From: Picocystis sp. L7
Taxonomy: Eukaryota; Chlorophyta; Picocystophyceae; Picocystales; Picocystaceae
DNA: 64,000 nt
Direction: 5' to 3'
Assembly (NCBI GenBank): GCA_020975725.1
Contig: QXJR01000021.1
Coordinates: forward strand, 248,001-312,000
A program made the translations under genes and the position numbers. Position 1 is the stretch's first letter; each line of letters begins with the position of its first letter. Positions 10,133 through 19,005 of this stretch are shown piece after piece. The notes beneath the pieces are model-generated. The model did no database searches. It was not told the DNA's origin and saw only the letters and a program-made list of their open reading frames with translations.

Positions 10133-10564
10133 TCACGGTGCCCCGAGAAGGCATCGTGTCTCAAAAGACGCCCATGCTATCCTGCCGAGACCTAGGGCCT
10201 GTACCATGGATCCATCGTTTCTCCTCCAAGAAGGGAGTGGATCAGTCAAATAATCATCGCAAACACACAGGGAACCCTTGCGTCGATCCAGGATGTTGTC
10301 CAGGCACTCCAATCCAGACATCCAGTCTGCTGCGGTCGTGCCAGTGGAAGAGCTGCGTTTCAAGTGGATGAAACGGGGTGCTTCGGTGGGGAACCTGCAC
10401 AGAGAGGACGCCTTCAGAAACGCAAGGAGTATCAAGGCGTGGTGTGATCTCTCTGCTTCTACCTTCGCCGAGTCCAGGCCGTCCAAAGGAAGGAGGGACT
10501 CCTCACCAGAGCGCAGGTTCTGAAATCTGGTTCCGAGCAACCTTGCATCGAACCCCAAGTTCAA
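10133..10564 (-). CDS. Possible hypothetical protein or 3' exon
   Basis: A 143-codon open frame on the - strand with codon use like the confident genes (reading, for example, LDNILDRRKGSLCVCDDYL) and a TGA stop at 10133. No ATG lies at its 5' end, so if real it would be the 3' exon of a spliced gene whose first exon lies between 10565 and 11000. No family recognised. The + strand carries competing short coding-like frames, so the strand is uncertain. Confidence 0.22.
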   Translation of the reverse strand: MNLGFDARLLGTRFQNLRSGEESLLPLDGLDSAKVEAERSHHALILLAFLKASSLCRFPTEAPRFIHLKRSSSTGTTAADWMSGLECLDNILDRRKGSLCVCDDYLTDPLPSWRRNDGSMVQALGLGRIAWASFETRCLLGAP

Positions 10565-11001
10565 CCACGTCGTCCGCAGCTTTGCTGTTCACCAAGGCTC
10601 CCCGTGTTGTTTTCTCGCATGTACGAGCTTGGCACAGTAGGCCTTGTTTCGCTTCTGCGCTCGCTGGTTCGACGCTCTCCTTCCGCTCCGGCGTTCGTCG
10701 ACGTCGCCGTTCCTTTCCTTCGCGATGGATGTCCTCCTACCTCCTCCTCGTGTGCGCGATTCCGTCGTCTTCCTTGTCCACCAAGACCTTGGCGTCCCAC
10801 CTTTCACGCCTTCCGACGAAGTCGGCTCCACGTCCCATCGCGAAACGTCGGACGTCCACCCTCTCCGCAACCCTAAACCCTGGAAAAGGGACAGAGAAAA
10901 AATCCGATCGGACCTGTCCCACCAAGCGCCCCTGTGAATCCGATCCCTGAGATCTGCTGGAATCGAACCGGGTACCTGGAAGGGAAGACCCGACCTTCCC
11001 G
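10565..11001. other. Spacer between the 10.1-10.6 kb frame and the tRNA gene
   Basis: No gene supported. It contains a hairpin (GGGAAG/CTTCCC arms) at about 10982-11000, directly downstream of the tRNA on its strand. It also has a GGTTCGATTCC B-box-like word on the - strand near 10970 that cannot be folded into a T-arm. Confidence 0.35.
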
Positions 11002-11091
11002 TATCGGAGCGTGGTTTCGATCCACGGACCTGTGGGTTGCTCATACAACATTGTTTATGGGCCCACCACGCTTCCACTGCGCCACTCCGAT
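11002..11091 (-). tRNA. Initiator tRNA-Met (CAT) with an 18-nt intron
   Basis: Folds as a 72-nt mature tRNA. A perfect 7-bp acceptor stem (ATCGGAG with CTCCGAT) carries the A1:U72 pair typical of eukaryotic initiators. D-stem GCGC/GCGT; anticodon stem GTGGG/CCCAC with three G:C pairs; loop CCCATAA with anticodon CAT. T-stem CGTGG/CCACG closes the loop ATCGAAA (initiator A54 and A60 instead of TTC/Y60). Discriminator A; no encoded CCA. It nearly matches plant initiator tRNA. An 18-nt insertion at 11038-11055 interrupts it one base 3' of the anticodon, the canonical nuclear tRNA intron position. A TATA-like run lies 29 bp upstream (11120-11132). Initiator tRNA genes normally lack introns. Confidence 0.93.
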
Positions 11092-11119
11092 TCAACGTGT
11101 CACACGTGTGGTCCCTCGA

Positions 11120-11132
11120 ATATATATATATA
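11120..11132 (-). promoter_or_regulatory. TATA-like element upstream of tRNA-iMet
   Basis: Alternating AT run of 13 bp whose near edge is 29 bp upstream of the first tRNA nucleotide on the - strand. Plant nuclear tRNA genes often carry such TATA-like elements; its use here is inferred. Confidence 0.4.
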
Positions 11133-11264
11133 CCGATCTCAGCAGGGGCAGAGCGAGAGGGAGGTCGAGGAGGACGGGACGGAAGTCTCGGAGAAGGAAG
11201 GGATCCAATTATTGTACGTTGTGCTTACCAAAACAACGGTCTGCGCAGGAACGGGATACAAACA

Positions 11265-13025
11265 TCAAGGAGCCAAGCGCTTGGGGTCGCGAGGGAACAT
11301 CGACGTCTTGCGGATGTTGTTCAAGCCCAGGAACAACATCACCACCCGTTCCAGGCCAACACCACAACCCCCATGGGGTGGTGCACCGTAGCGGAACGAA
11401 TCGATGTAGCTTGCAATGGTATCAATCTCGATACCACAAGCTTCAGCCCTCTCAGCCAAAAGTTTAGGGTCGTGAATACGCTGCGCACCGCTGATGATTT
11501 CCTCCCCGCGGATGAAGATGTCAAACGAGCAGGTATAACGAGGATCGTCAGCGGTAGGCATGGTATAAAAGGGACGAGCCGCCATAGGGTAGCGATGCAG
11601 CATGTAAAAGTCCGTCTTGTACTTGTCCTTGACGAGCCGTCCTAGCTCCCGTTCCGTTTCCGTGCTCAGGTCGCCCAGAGGATCCACATCGAAACCGGCA
11701 TCCTGAAGCATCTTGATGCCCTCCTCAAATGTAAGCCTCAAGGAAGGTCGCAGGTACTCCAAAGGCTCGAAAGGATACTGCTGCTGCACTGCCGTCAGCT
11801 CGGGTGCAAACCTCTCGTTCAGCCCGTCGAACATGGTCACAAAAAGGTTGTCCAGCACATCCAGCACTTCAAAGTAATGTTCGTTGATTTGCATCTCCAT
11901 GTCCAGGCCAGTGAACTCGCAGAGGTGGCGATGAGTGAAAGAATTTTCTGCACGAAACACTGGCCCGATCTCGAATACCTTCTCCAAGTCTGCACAAATG
12001 GCCATCTGCTTGTACAGCTGGGGAGATTGAGCCAAGCATGCCGGCTGCTTGAGGCTGGGATAGTCACTCATGTATTCCAGCTTGAAGACTGAAGCTCCAC
12101 CTTCACTTGCTCCTCCGATCAATTTTGGGGTGTGGATCTCTACGAATTTCTGAGACATCAAACTCTCCCGAAAGAGTGCACATACCCCCGACTGTATACG
12201 GAAAATGGCTTGGTTGGCTGGCGTACGAAGGTCGATGAACCTGTTGTCCAGCCTGGTATCCTGATTCACCCTGGCAAATTGCTGTCCTTCCTCCGCTTCT
12301 TCTTCGGTGACCATCTCCGGCCTGACCGCATCCGAAAGCTCGAACGGCAGTGGATCTGCCCGGCTCACGCACCGGATCGAGCGGACAGCGATCTCCACCT
12401 CCGATTGGGAGCACGATTGGATGGGACTTTCGGGGATACTGACCAAACCGCCCACGTCCAGGATGGATTCTTTCGGGATCTGAGTGGCATATTTGACCAT
12501 GGTTTTGGACACGTTCACATCGTCCACAAACAGGACGGCTTGCACGGTGGCGCATCCTTGTCGCAGCACCAAGAAGGCGGACTTTCCTTTTCCTCTGGAG
12601 GTCTGCAATCTGCATCTCAGCAGCACTTCTTTCCCCTCGGACTTGGCATCGAGTTGTTCGATTCGATCCCAGGTGCGTCCGGACACTTCCTGCGATCGGA
12701 TCAAACCGGTGTCGCCGTATCGGTCTTTCACCGGATCGTCTTCCGGCGGCTGCGTGATCAGCTGCGCCTGCTGTCCTCTCTTTCCGGATCGTTCGGCCTT
12801 TTTCTGCGCTTTTGCCTCTTTGGCTGCGAGCTTTTTCAGCGCCGACTTGCTCATTTGTCCATCGCTTGTGGTCTGCTGCTGTTCCAACCGACGCGTCGCA
12901 AGGTCAGTTTTCCCCGTTCGAGTCGCGGTTTCGATCCGCACATCGCTTCCACGTGGTTCTGCACTCACTTCCTGCACCTCCTCTTGCACGTGCATAGCTT
13001 CCATGGCTTTCGCAGCTTCTTCCAT
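11265..13025 (-). CDS. DARS1: Cytosolic aspartyl-tRNA synthetase
   Basis: A class IIb synthetase charging tRNA-Asp in the cytosol. 586 aa from the ATG at 13025; a GTG 12 codons upstream is unlikely to be used. The lysine-rich N-terminal helix (SKSALKKLAAKEAKAQKK) is typical of eukaryotic AspRS. The OB-fold anticodon-binding domain spans about 110-240. The catalytic core follows, with the SRADPLPFELSDA linker, KLIGGASEGGASVF, QSPQLYKQMAI, motif 2 (GPVFRAENSFTHRHLCEF) and motif 3 (GGCGVGLERVVMLFLGL), ending FPRDPKRLAP, the AspRS signature end. The Asp-type residues exclude LysRS or AsnRS. It sits 173 bp beyond the initiator tRNA on the same strand. Confidence 0.97.
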   Translation of the reverse strand: MEEAAKAMEAMHVQEEVQEVSAEPRGSDVRIETATRTGKTDLATRRLEQQQTTSDGQMSKSALKKLAAKEAKAQKKAERSGKRGQQAQLITQPPEDDPVKDRYGDTGLIRSQEVSGRTWDRIEQLDAKSEGKEVLLRCRLQTSRGKGKSAFLVLRQGCATVQAVLFVDDVNVSKTMVKYATQIPKESILDVGGLVSIPESPIQSCSQSEVEIAVRSIRCVSRADPLPFELSDAVRPEMVTEEEAEEGQQFARVNQDTRLDNRFIDLRTPANQAIFRIQSGVCALFRESLMSQKFVEIHTPKLIGGASEGGASVFKLEYMSDYPSLKQPACLAQSPQLYKQMAICADLEKVFEIGPVFRAENSFTHRHLCEFTGLDMEMQINEHYFEVLDVLDNLFVTMFDGLNERFAPELTAVQQQYPFEPLEYLRPSLRLTFEEGIKMLQDAGFDVDPLGDLSTETERELGRLVKDKYKTDFYMLHRYPMAARPFYTMPTADDPRYTCSFDIFIRGEEIISGAQRIHDPKLLAERAEACGIEIDTIASYIDSFRYGAPPHGGCGVGLERVVMLFLGLNNIRKTSMFPRDPKRLAP

Positions 13026-13979
13026 GGTGGCGCGTCGGACGCGATCCAACAATCGCGCCACGAATGCATCGCACGAGGCGATCCGACCCCTTTTCCATCG
13101 CGATCTTCCCCTTTCACCCGGACGAAGGACCCGGGTCTATCGATCGATGGAACCGGAGACGACCCGTTGGGATGTTCCAACGGTCTGTGGCGCGGGTTCG
13201 AACCCGAGATTCGAAAGGGAGACGCGTCGGGGTAAGGTCGACGGCTGAACCAGGGGGCTTCGAACCCGGGGAAAGGGAAGGTTTGAAACCGATGTCCTGT
13301 CCAGTGCTGGTTTCATGGATCCCTTCTACCCGGTTTCGGGTTCCGTGGGATGGGTTCCACGGTTCCCACCATTCCCTCCTTGCGCCGGAAACGAGGGACC
13401 TGTGGTGGTGTGGAGGGACGGCCGGACGCACAACCGTGCACACCGGCATCTCGTGTCGGTGCGTGTGCCTGCTTTCGTGGGTGTTCTTCGGTGCGTTGTG
13501 TCCCCTTCGCCTTGTGTTCCTTTCGTCGCTCCCATCGCCTCGTACGAGACCCTTCCCTCGATTCTGCCGACCCCTCCTCTGCGCACATGGCCCGATCGAC
13601 CGGATCGGACCGGATGCAAGTTTGTAGGCGAACCGCGAATCCTTCCCGGTGTCGCAGAGGCATTCGCCCCCTCGGGTCCCCCGTCCCCCTCCCGGGTCGA
13701 ATTAAGTCGAATTTCGCACCCGAACTCTTCCCTCGCCTTCCCCATCCCCACGAAGTTAACCTCGTGTTCGCTCCCCCTCCCTCCCTTCCGTTGGTGAACT
13801 CGAAGTTTCGTCTTCGATCGTCCCCCCTCGTCCCTCCCTCGATCTTCGCTTAACTTCCGAGTTAAGCGAGGGGGGGGGGTCCAGGCGCCCAGGCGCCATG
13901 GACCGTTTCCATTCGCGTTGGTCGACGTCGCCCATCGCGTCCACGTTGGCCTCGTTTTCGGAGGCGTGGACGAGCGAGG
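13026..13979. other. Divergent intergenic region AspRS / TPR protein
   Basis: About 950 bp with no supported gene. Holds a 14-bp perfect palindrome CGGGTTCGAACCCG (13193-13206), overlapping ATCGAT words at 13139-13148, a GTTAAC at 13755-13760, and an inverted pair CTTAAC/GTTAAG at 13849-13866. Confidence 0.5.
13849..13866. promoter_or_regulatory. CTTAAC/GTTAAG inverted pair upstream of the TPR gene
   Basis: Arms CTTAAC (13849-13854) and GTTAAG (13861-13866) with a 6-bp spacer, ending 114 bp before the ATG at 13980. A variant of the GTTAAC element seen before other genes. Confidence 0.4.
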
Positions 13980-15422
13980 ATGGCGTCCTGGTGGACGTGG
14001 ATGGTGCCACTGGCACTGCTGATGGTGGTGCCGCTGGTGGTGGGCGCACGGCTGCTGCGAGAACAGGAGGACGGACGCGATCGAGAAGCGAAACGAAAAC
14101 GGATGGACGAGATGCGTGCGCTCGAAGCCAAGGCGAGGAAGCTCTCCGCCGCCGAAGGTGCCCAGCAGTGGGCGTACGTGGTGCGAAAAGCCGCGGAAAG
14201 CGATCGGAGCAACCGCGTGCGAGAGTCCTGCGCCTACCTGCTCCGCCTGGCGGCCGTCCTGGAGAACGTCAAACACGAGGAAGGCGTCAAGTTCGCCGAA
14301 GCAGTGTGCTGGAGAGCGGTGAAACAGGCGCTGATGCTGGACGGAAACCTCTTCAAAGAAGGAGAGAAACCAGTGGGAGCCAACGAAGAACTCAAAGCAG
14401 CATACGTGCGATTGGCCAACGTGGAAGTGCGCCGTGGCAAACACGCAGAAGCAGAATCGCATTACTGGAGCGCGTATCGAGCGGTGGAAGACATGGGAAG
14501 CCTCGATTCCATCGGTGCGACGTTCATGCACATGATCAGGTTCCATCGCAAGGTCACCAAGAACAAGGAGAAACTGGACAAGGTCTTCACCATCTGGGAA
14601 AGGAAACTGGAGGAAAGGAAAGAAGTCGAATGTACCATGACGTACCTCGTGGAAAAGTCCAAAATGCTCAACGAAAAGATCACCTTCATGGCCTTTGACA
14701 AGGAAGAAGGAGGCAGGTTCAACGAAGCACTCTCCTTGGCAGAGCAAGAGTTCCTGCCCATTGCCAAGCAACTGGACACCGTCACCATCGTCCAACACGA
14801 AGGACCGGAGCTAGAGGCTGCGTACGACCTGATGGCGAACCTGTACATGCAGCTGAAGAAATTCGAAGACTCGGAAAAGTGGATCAAACGATCCATCGAG
14901 AAACGGGAAGAAAAGATCGAGGAAGATGAACCAGGCACCGATTCCGAGGCAGAGAATAGGAAATATCTAGCATACTGCTACAGGTTCTACGCAAACCTTC
15001 TAGGCACAATGGAGAAATTCAAAGAGGCAGCAGACATGTTCGAAAAGGCAGCAATAATGATGGAGGAAGTAGGACAGGACAAAGAGGGCGCTATGATGCG
15101 AATATCTGCCACCAGCATGTTCTTGAGGGCGGCTGAGAAGGGGAAATCCAGCGAAGTGGTTGCAAAAGGCTTGGAGATGGCCCAAGACACACTGCACCAC
15201 TGCGAGCAGGCTTTCGGACCGGTCAGTACCAAGCTTGCGGAGCCTTTGATGCTCATTTCAAAGGCACACTGGATGTCAGGGAACTACTCGGAATGCGAGA
15301 AACCTGTGCTGAGGGCGTTGGAGATTTGTAGAAATGTCCTAGGGGATGCCCACTCCTTGACAAAGACGATCCTAACACAGCTCATGGAGCTCAGACGAAG
15401 GCTGCAGAATGCAAAAAAGTGA
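13980..15422 (+). CDS. Membrane-anchored TPR protein
   Basis: 480 aa. Residues 5-23 (WTWMVPLALLMVVPLVVGA) form a signal anchor or single N-terminal membrane segment, followed by a basic flank. The remainder is helical, with TPR-type pairs: AAYVRLANVEVRRGKHAEAE then SHYWSAYRAVEDMG; AYDLMANLYMQLKKFEDSEK then WIKRSIEKREE; YRFYANLLGTMEKFKEAADM then FEKAAIMMEEV; LMLISKAHWMSGNYSECEK then VLRALEICRNVLG. This resembles kinesin-light-chain-like and TTC19-like arrays, but no family is certain. Likely a scaffold on an organelle or ER membrane. The gene converges on the SET gene, with 30 bp between the two stop codons. Confidence 0.75.
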   Translation: MASWWTWMVPLALLMVVPLVVGARLLREQEDGRDREAKRKRMDEMRALEAKARKLSAAEGAQQWAYVVRKAAESDRSNRVRESCAYLLRLAAVLENVKHEEGVKFAEAVCWRAVKQALMLDGNLFKEGEKPVGANEELKAAYVRLANVEVRRGKHAEAESHYWSAYRAVEDMGSLDSIGATFMHMIRFHRKVTKNKEKLDKVFTIWERKLEERKEVECTMTYLVEKSKMLNEKITFMAFDKEEGGRFNEALSLAEQEFLPIAKQLDTVTIVQHEGPELEAAYDLMANLYMQLKKFEDSEKWIKRSIEKREEKIEEDEPGTDSEAENRKYLAYCYRFYANLLGTMEKFKEAADMFEKAAIMMEEVGQDKEGAMMRISATSMFLRAAEKGKSSEVVAKGLEMAQDTLHHCEQAFGPVSTKLAEPLMLISKAHWMSGNYSECEKPVLRALEICRNVLGDAHSLTKTILTQLMELRRRLQNAKK

Positions 15423-15442
15423 ACCGTGCACACATGAGCAGA

Positions 15443-15448
15443 TTTATT
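15443..15448 (-). promoter_or_regulatory. Polyadenylation signal AATAAA of the SET gene
   Basis: AATAAA on the - strand begins 5 bp past the SET gene stop codon, inside the 30-bp gap to the convergent TPR gene, so the two transcripts' 3' ends must overlap. Confidence 0.5.
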
Positions 15449-15452
15449 CCCT

Positions 15453-17804
15453 TTAAAATGTCCACCCCCTGCAAAGTTTTCCCATCCCACACAGGCATTT
15501 TTTGCGTTTGGAGTGATCTAATTCCATGTATTTTCCAATCTGAAAATCCGGATCGTAATCAATGGTTAGCTCTTCCCCAATCCCAATATTTCTAGTAGCA
15601 TAAAACACCACTTTGGAATGCCCTTCACGCACTCCTACTTCGACAGATTTCAAATTCGGTACACACGAATGGTTGATAAATCTTGCAAAGTTACCCACCA
15701 ACGTCGCATCAACTGTTCTGAGTTTGCTGCTTCGCCACATATGTCCCCCAGGAAATATTATCCATGGCTCTGTCATGTCATACAGGTAAATGTCCTTCAG
15801 CTGCATTTTCTTGTACATCTCCTCCCTCCTCGTCGCTTCCCGTGTGGTGATCTTCTCCCCTCCGTATTCCATGACAAAGCTGCCAACTGGGATTTTCTGC
15901 ATAGCCACTACACCGACACCCTTTCCCCTGGGGCGCACGTGGTCTTCTGTGACCAGCACCTGAAAGTGAGGGCCCTCTTTCAACAAATATTCCAAACTTC
16001 CAGGCAGGTGTTGACCGGTTCCGTTCCTATTTTCCCTTCTACTGAACACTTTGCGCGACCTTACATCGTCACTCTCCACCTGATGATACAAAGGCCCCCT
16101 ACAAAGCATGTAGGAGAATGAGTAGTGAGCAGGCAGTTTTTTGCAATACACATTCGGCTCCCATTCGTACAGAACCTCTCCAAACAGGTCAAGAATTTCC
16201 TGTTTTGCCTGTGGAATTTCTAGCTGCCCAAACTTTTCAGACATCTTTTCACAGTACCGCCGGACATGCTTCACAATGTTCTCATGTTCCTTCTCAAGCG
16301 CTAGCTCAATTTCTTTCGCACTTGAATTGCACACCTCATTGTGACCTTTTAATTTCCCACAGAATCGGTTGAGTGGGCAACGGGGCCATCCCATTTGTTT
16401 TTCTTCCCAGTTGTCTTCCATCCGTTTAGCGCAGTGGGCAATGTGATAAGCATAGGACCTTCTGCTGACGGTTCTCGATCCACAAATTAGGCAGCGGACG
16501 TAGCCAAAATTAGTTTCTAGAGGCTCAGACAGAACCTTGATTTGCCTCTCTTGCCTTTTGAGACTATTTCTCTTGGCTGCTAAGGTTGAGTTCTGGGGAG
16601 TGCCATTTTTTACCGAGCGCTGTTTTCTTTTCTCCCAAGGAAAGACTTTCTGGGGTCGGGAGGCAAGTAATTCCCTGGTACAGTATGGATTGTGCTGCAT
16701 AGCAGCCAACACAGTAAAACCTTCCGCCCCACAGGAATGACACCAGAGTTTTCCGTTCCTCAAACTGATGTTATCCGGCATGTAGCTGCTCCAGACGCGT
16801 TGAAAAAAGGTCCATCCAGTTTGCCTGGACCACTCGCCATTTTTCTCTTCTCCATCGACCGCTTCAAAAGCCTTTTCGTCGGGATCCTGCGTCTCTGACA
16901 CAACACTGTCTTCACTATCGTCTGTATTGTACCCTTGCATTTCCTCTTCGGTGAGTTCCGCAGAATCCAATTCCTCTTCTCCGTACGTGACCGCATGATC
17001 AACTATCGGAAAACCGTTCGTTCGGTAGAGTACTCTCATTGCCAGCCTGGTCATTCTCCCAAAGCTTTGTGGCCACACTTCCACTTCCACATACTTGGCT
17101 TCTGGGTCCACCACGTGAGCATGGAAGTGCATCCACCCCTCCCCTTGCAGCTGCCAGGTCCGTTGATGCGAATCCTGTTTCCCATTCGAGGGTGTCGCTT
17201 TCAAAACGCGTACTGCATGGACCACGGCTTCTTGTCCTGTGTGTATATCTACCAGGCAGACTTGCATCTTGTCCTGTTTCCCCCCTGCTTCCTGTTCCAG
17301 GGCTTGTGCAGCTCGTGCGGGCAGCTGCAGGTGATCCTCTTGAGACCAATCCAGGCGATCTCTGGTGGCCTGGTTCGCGTTGGAGCGTCTCAGGCCACAA
17401 ACCCATTTCAGTAGTGCACTCCCATGGTTCATCATGCCCATCTGTCCCACGCACATGGGCCATGCAACCACACAACATCCCACTCGCAGCTCCAGCTGGG
17501 TGCACAGTTCTGACCAACCTGTTCCCATTCGTATCGACACGCACTCCTGGCCGCTCTTGGGCTCGTGATCGACGTCCTCCAAGAGCACGATCGCGCTCTT
17601 TTCGCCGTGGACGATCTTCAGGCGCCTTGGCGAGGCAATGGCGAACCCGACAGGCACGTCCAGCTCGGCGCGGTGCAGCTCGTCTCGCGTTCGCACGCGC
17701 CAGGCGTACGTCCAAGGCGCCTTCACGTGCCATCCTTCCGCCATGGCTTGTCCACGATCGAGTGGTCCCTTCTCTGTCCGCATGCGGTCGCGTCCAGGCG
17801 ACAT
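15453..17804 (-). CDS. SET-domain protein, probable histone lysine methyltransferase
   Basis: About 783 aa from the ATG at 17804; the frame stays open to 18293, and an ATG at 17744 (MAEGWHVKAPW) is also possible. The C-terminal 180 residues form a SET domain: GKGVGVVAMQKIPVGSFVMEY (SAM site), the catalytic-pocket strand NFARFINHSCVPN, then IGIGEELTIDYDPDF. A cysteine-rich post-SET tail follows (KKCLCGMGKLCRG). Upstream are two zinc-finger-like segments, WCHSCGAEG-(x)-HNPYC and RCLICGSRT-(x)-HIAHC, and no nine-cysteine pre-SET. The N-terminal 300 residues match nothing I know. Known SET families methylate H3K4, K9, K27, K36 or H4K20; the target here cannot be assigned. The intact NHSC and ELTIDY motifs suggest activity. 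Confidence 0.85.
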   Translation of the reverse strand: MSPGRDRMRTEKGPLDRGQAMAEGWHVKAPWTYAWRVRTRDELHRAELDVPVGFAIASPRRLKIVHGEKSAIVLLEDVDHEPKSGQECVSIRMGTGWSELCTQLELRVGCCVVAWPMCVGQMGMMNHGSALLKWVCGLRRSNANQATRDRLDWSQEDHLQLPARAAQALEQEAGGKQDKMQVCLVDIHTGQEAVVHAVRVLKATPSNGKQDSHQRTWQLQGEGWMHFHAHVVDPEAKYVEVEVWPQSFGRMTRLAMRVLYRTNGFPIVDHAVTYGEEELDSAELTEEEMQGYNTDDSEDSVVSETQDPDEKAFEAVDGEEKNGEWSRQTGWTFFQRVWSSYMPDNISLRNGKLWCHSCGAEGFTVLAAMQHNPYCTRELLASRPQKVFPWEKRKQRSVKNGTPQNSTLAAKRNSLKRQERQIKVLSEPLETNFGYVRCLICGSRTVSRRSYAYHIAHCAKRMEDNWEEKQMGWPRCPLNRFCGKLKGHNEVCNSSAKEIELALEKEHENIVKHVRRYCEKMSEKFGQLEIPQAKQEILDLFGEVLYEWEPNVYCKKLPAHYSFSYMLCRGPLYHQVESDDVRSRKVFSRRENRNGTGQHLPGSLEYLLKEGPHFQVLVTEDHVRPRGKGVGVVAMQKIPVGSFVMEYGGEKITTREATRREEMYKKMQLKDIYLYDMTEPWIIFPGGHMWRSSKLRTVDATLVGNFARFINHSCVPNLKSVEVGVREGHSKVVFYATRNIGIGEELTIDYDPDFQIGKYMELDHSKRKKCLCGMGKLCRGWTF

Positions 17805-19005
17805 CGCTAGCCAAGCACGCGTCCAACATGCGCCATCGTCCTCGCGCGACACTCGCTTTGGACCTTCGCCATGGTTCCCTCCCCTTTCGACTCGGGTCAA
17901 AACGAGTTTGAAAGGGAACCACGTGCCCTTCGGATCGGAAGGAACTTCCTTTTCCGAAAGGGAAGGAAAGGGATCCGGGAAGTGCACACCGAAGGGAAGA
18001 GGACCGAGTGTGAAGCGATGAGAGATCCCAGTGGACTCTGCATCCCATCCCAGGGACCCAACAAGTGGTGTGCTGGTCCAGCCATTCCAGGCTGGAAAGG
18101 GAGACTGGAAGGGATGGGAGTAACCAGGACAACCTGGTTGCATGGCCCATGTGCAATGATGGTGGTGGAATGGCCACTGGGAGGTGATCTCATGCATCGG
18201 TGGAACCAGGACCAAAGCACGCTCAAGCTCGATCCGAAGGGTGAGGATGGAAATGGGAATTCCAGTGGTGCGGAGAACGATGCCAACGCTCATGTTTCGA
18301 ACAAATCAAGCTTGGGTGTTCAACACGGAGTATGGTGCGCACGGTCGTGAACGAACCAGCCCATGAGACAAATCGCCGGTCAAAGGATGAAGCATCAAAT
18401 GGAAGGAGCCCACCGCACTGTCCTGGCAGGCTCGTCATGTATATCTTTCGCGAGGAACTGTCTTGTTTTATTCAAGCACGTGGCAGCATGTCCAATCGCC
18501 CGCCCTGTGCTGGGCCTGCTTCCAAGAGAAGGTCGCAAAGAATGCTGCGCTTGGGATCTGTCCCTCCTTTCTCCTTCCACAATGGTGACCCACTCTTCCT
18601 TGAAAAGCTTTCGCGCCCAAATCCTCGTTGCGTGACCAACAGCCGCGCTTGCTTGAACGAACGCAGGAAGGACATCAGCCGAGCAGGAAAGACCAGGCTT
18701 GCGTTCTCGCGCAAGCAAACAAAGCGGGGTGTTATGGTGCAAGTCCTGACGACCCTTCCTCTTGCAGAGGGCGCTTGAGGATCGTGGACTTTGGTCTTTA
18801 CCTCCGGCTGAACCTTCCACCCAGATCTTGCCGCCAGGGTGATCTTGTGCGCTGGCGTTTTCCTGTGTCATGTGGCGTCCAAGATGCTGGAACAGGTTGG
18901 GTGGACCCATGCTCCTCCGATTCCATTGCCATGCATGAGCATTGAACGTCTGTCCATCCGCTGCTCCTTGCATTCATGGGTTTCGAAGCGGAAGGAAGCG
19001 AGCAT
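17805..19005. other. Intergenic region between SET gene and cyclase
   Basis: About 1.2 kb upstream of the SET gene and downstream of the cyclase. Contains repeated CCTTTCGA / TCGAAAGG-type words near 17878-17985. An open frame continues from the SET gene to 18293 but has the composition of noncoding DNA. A small - strand frame (18472-18714) looks weakly protein-like; I cannot support it. Confidence 0.4.

Noticed and set aside
11265-13025. Lysyl-tRNA synthetase as first impression
   Set aside because: The FPRDPKRLAP end, SRADPLPFELSDA and QSPQLYKQ motifs are those of AspRS.
13193-13206. tRNA T-arm at CGGGTTCGAACCCG
   Set aside because: It is a self-complementary palindrome with no cloverleaf around it.
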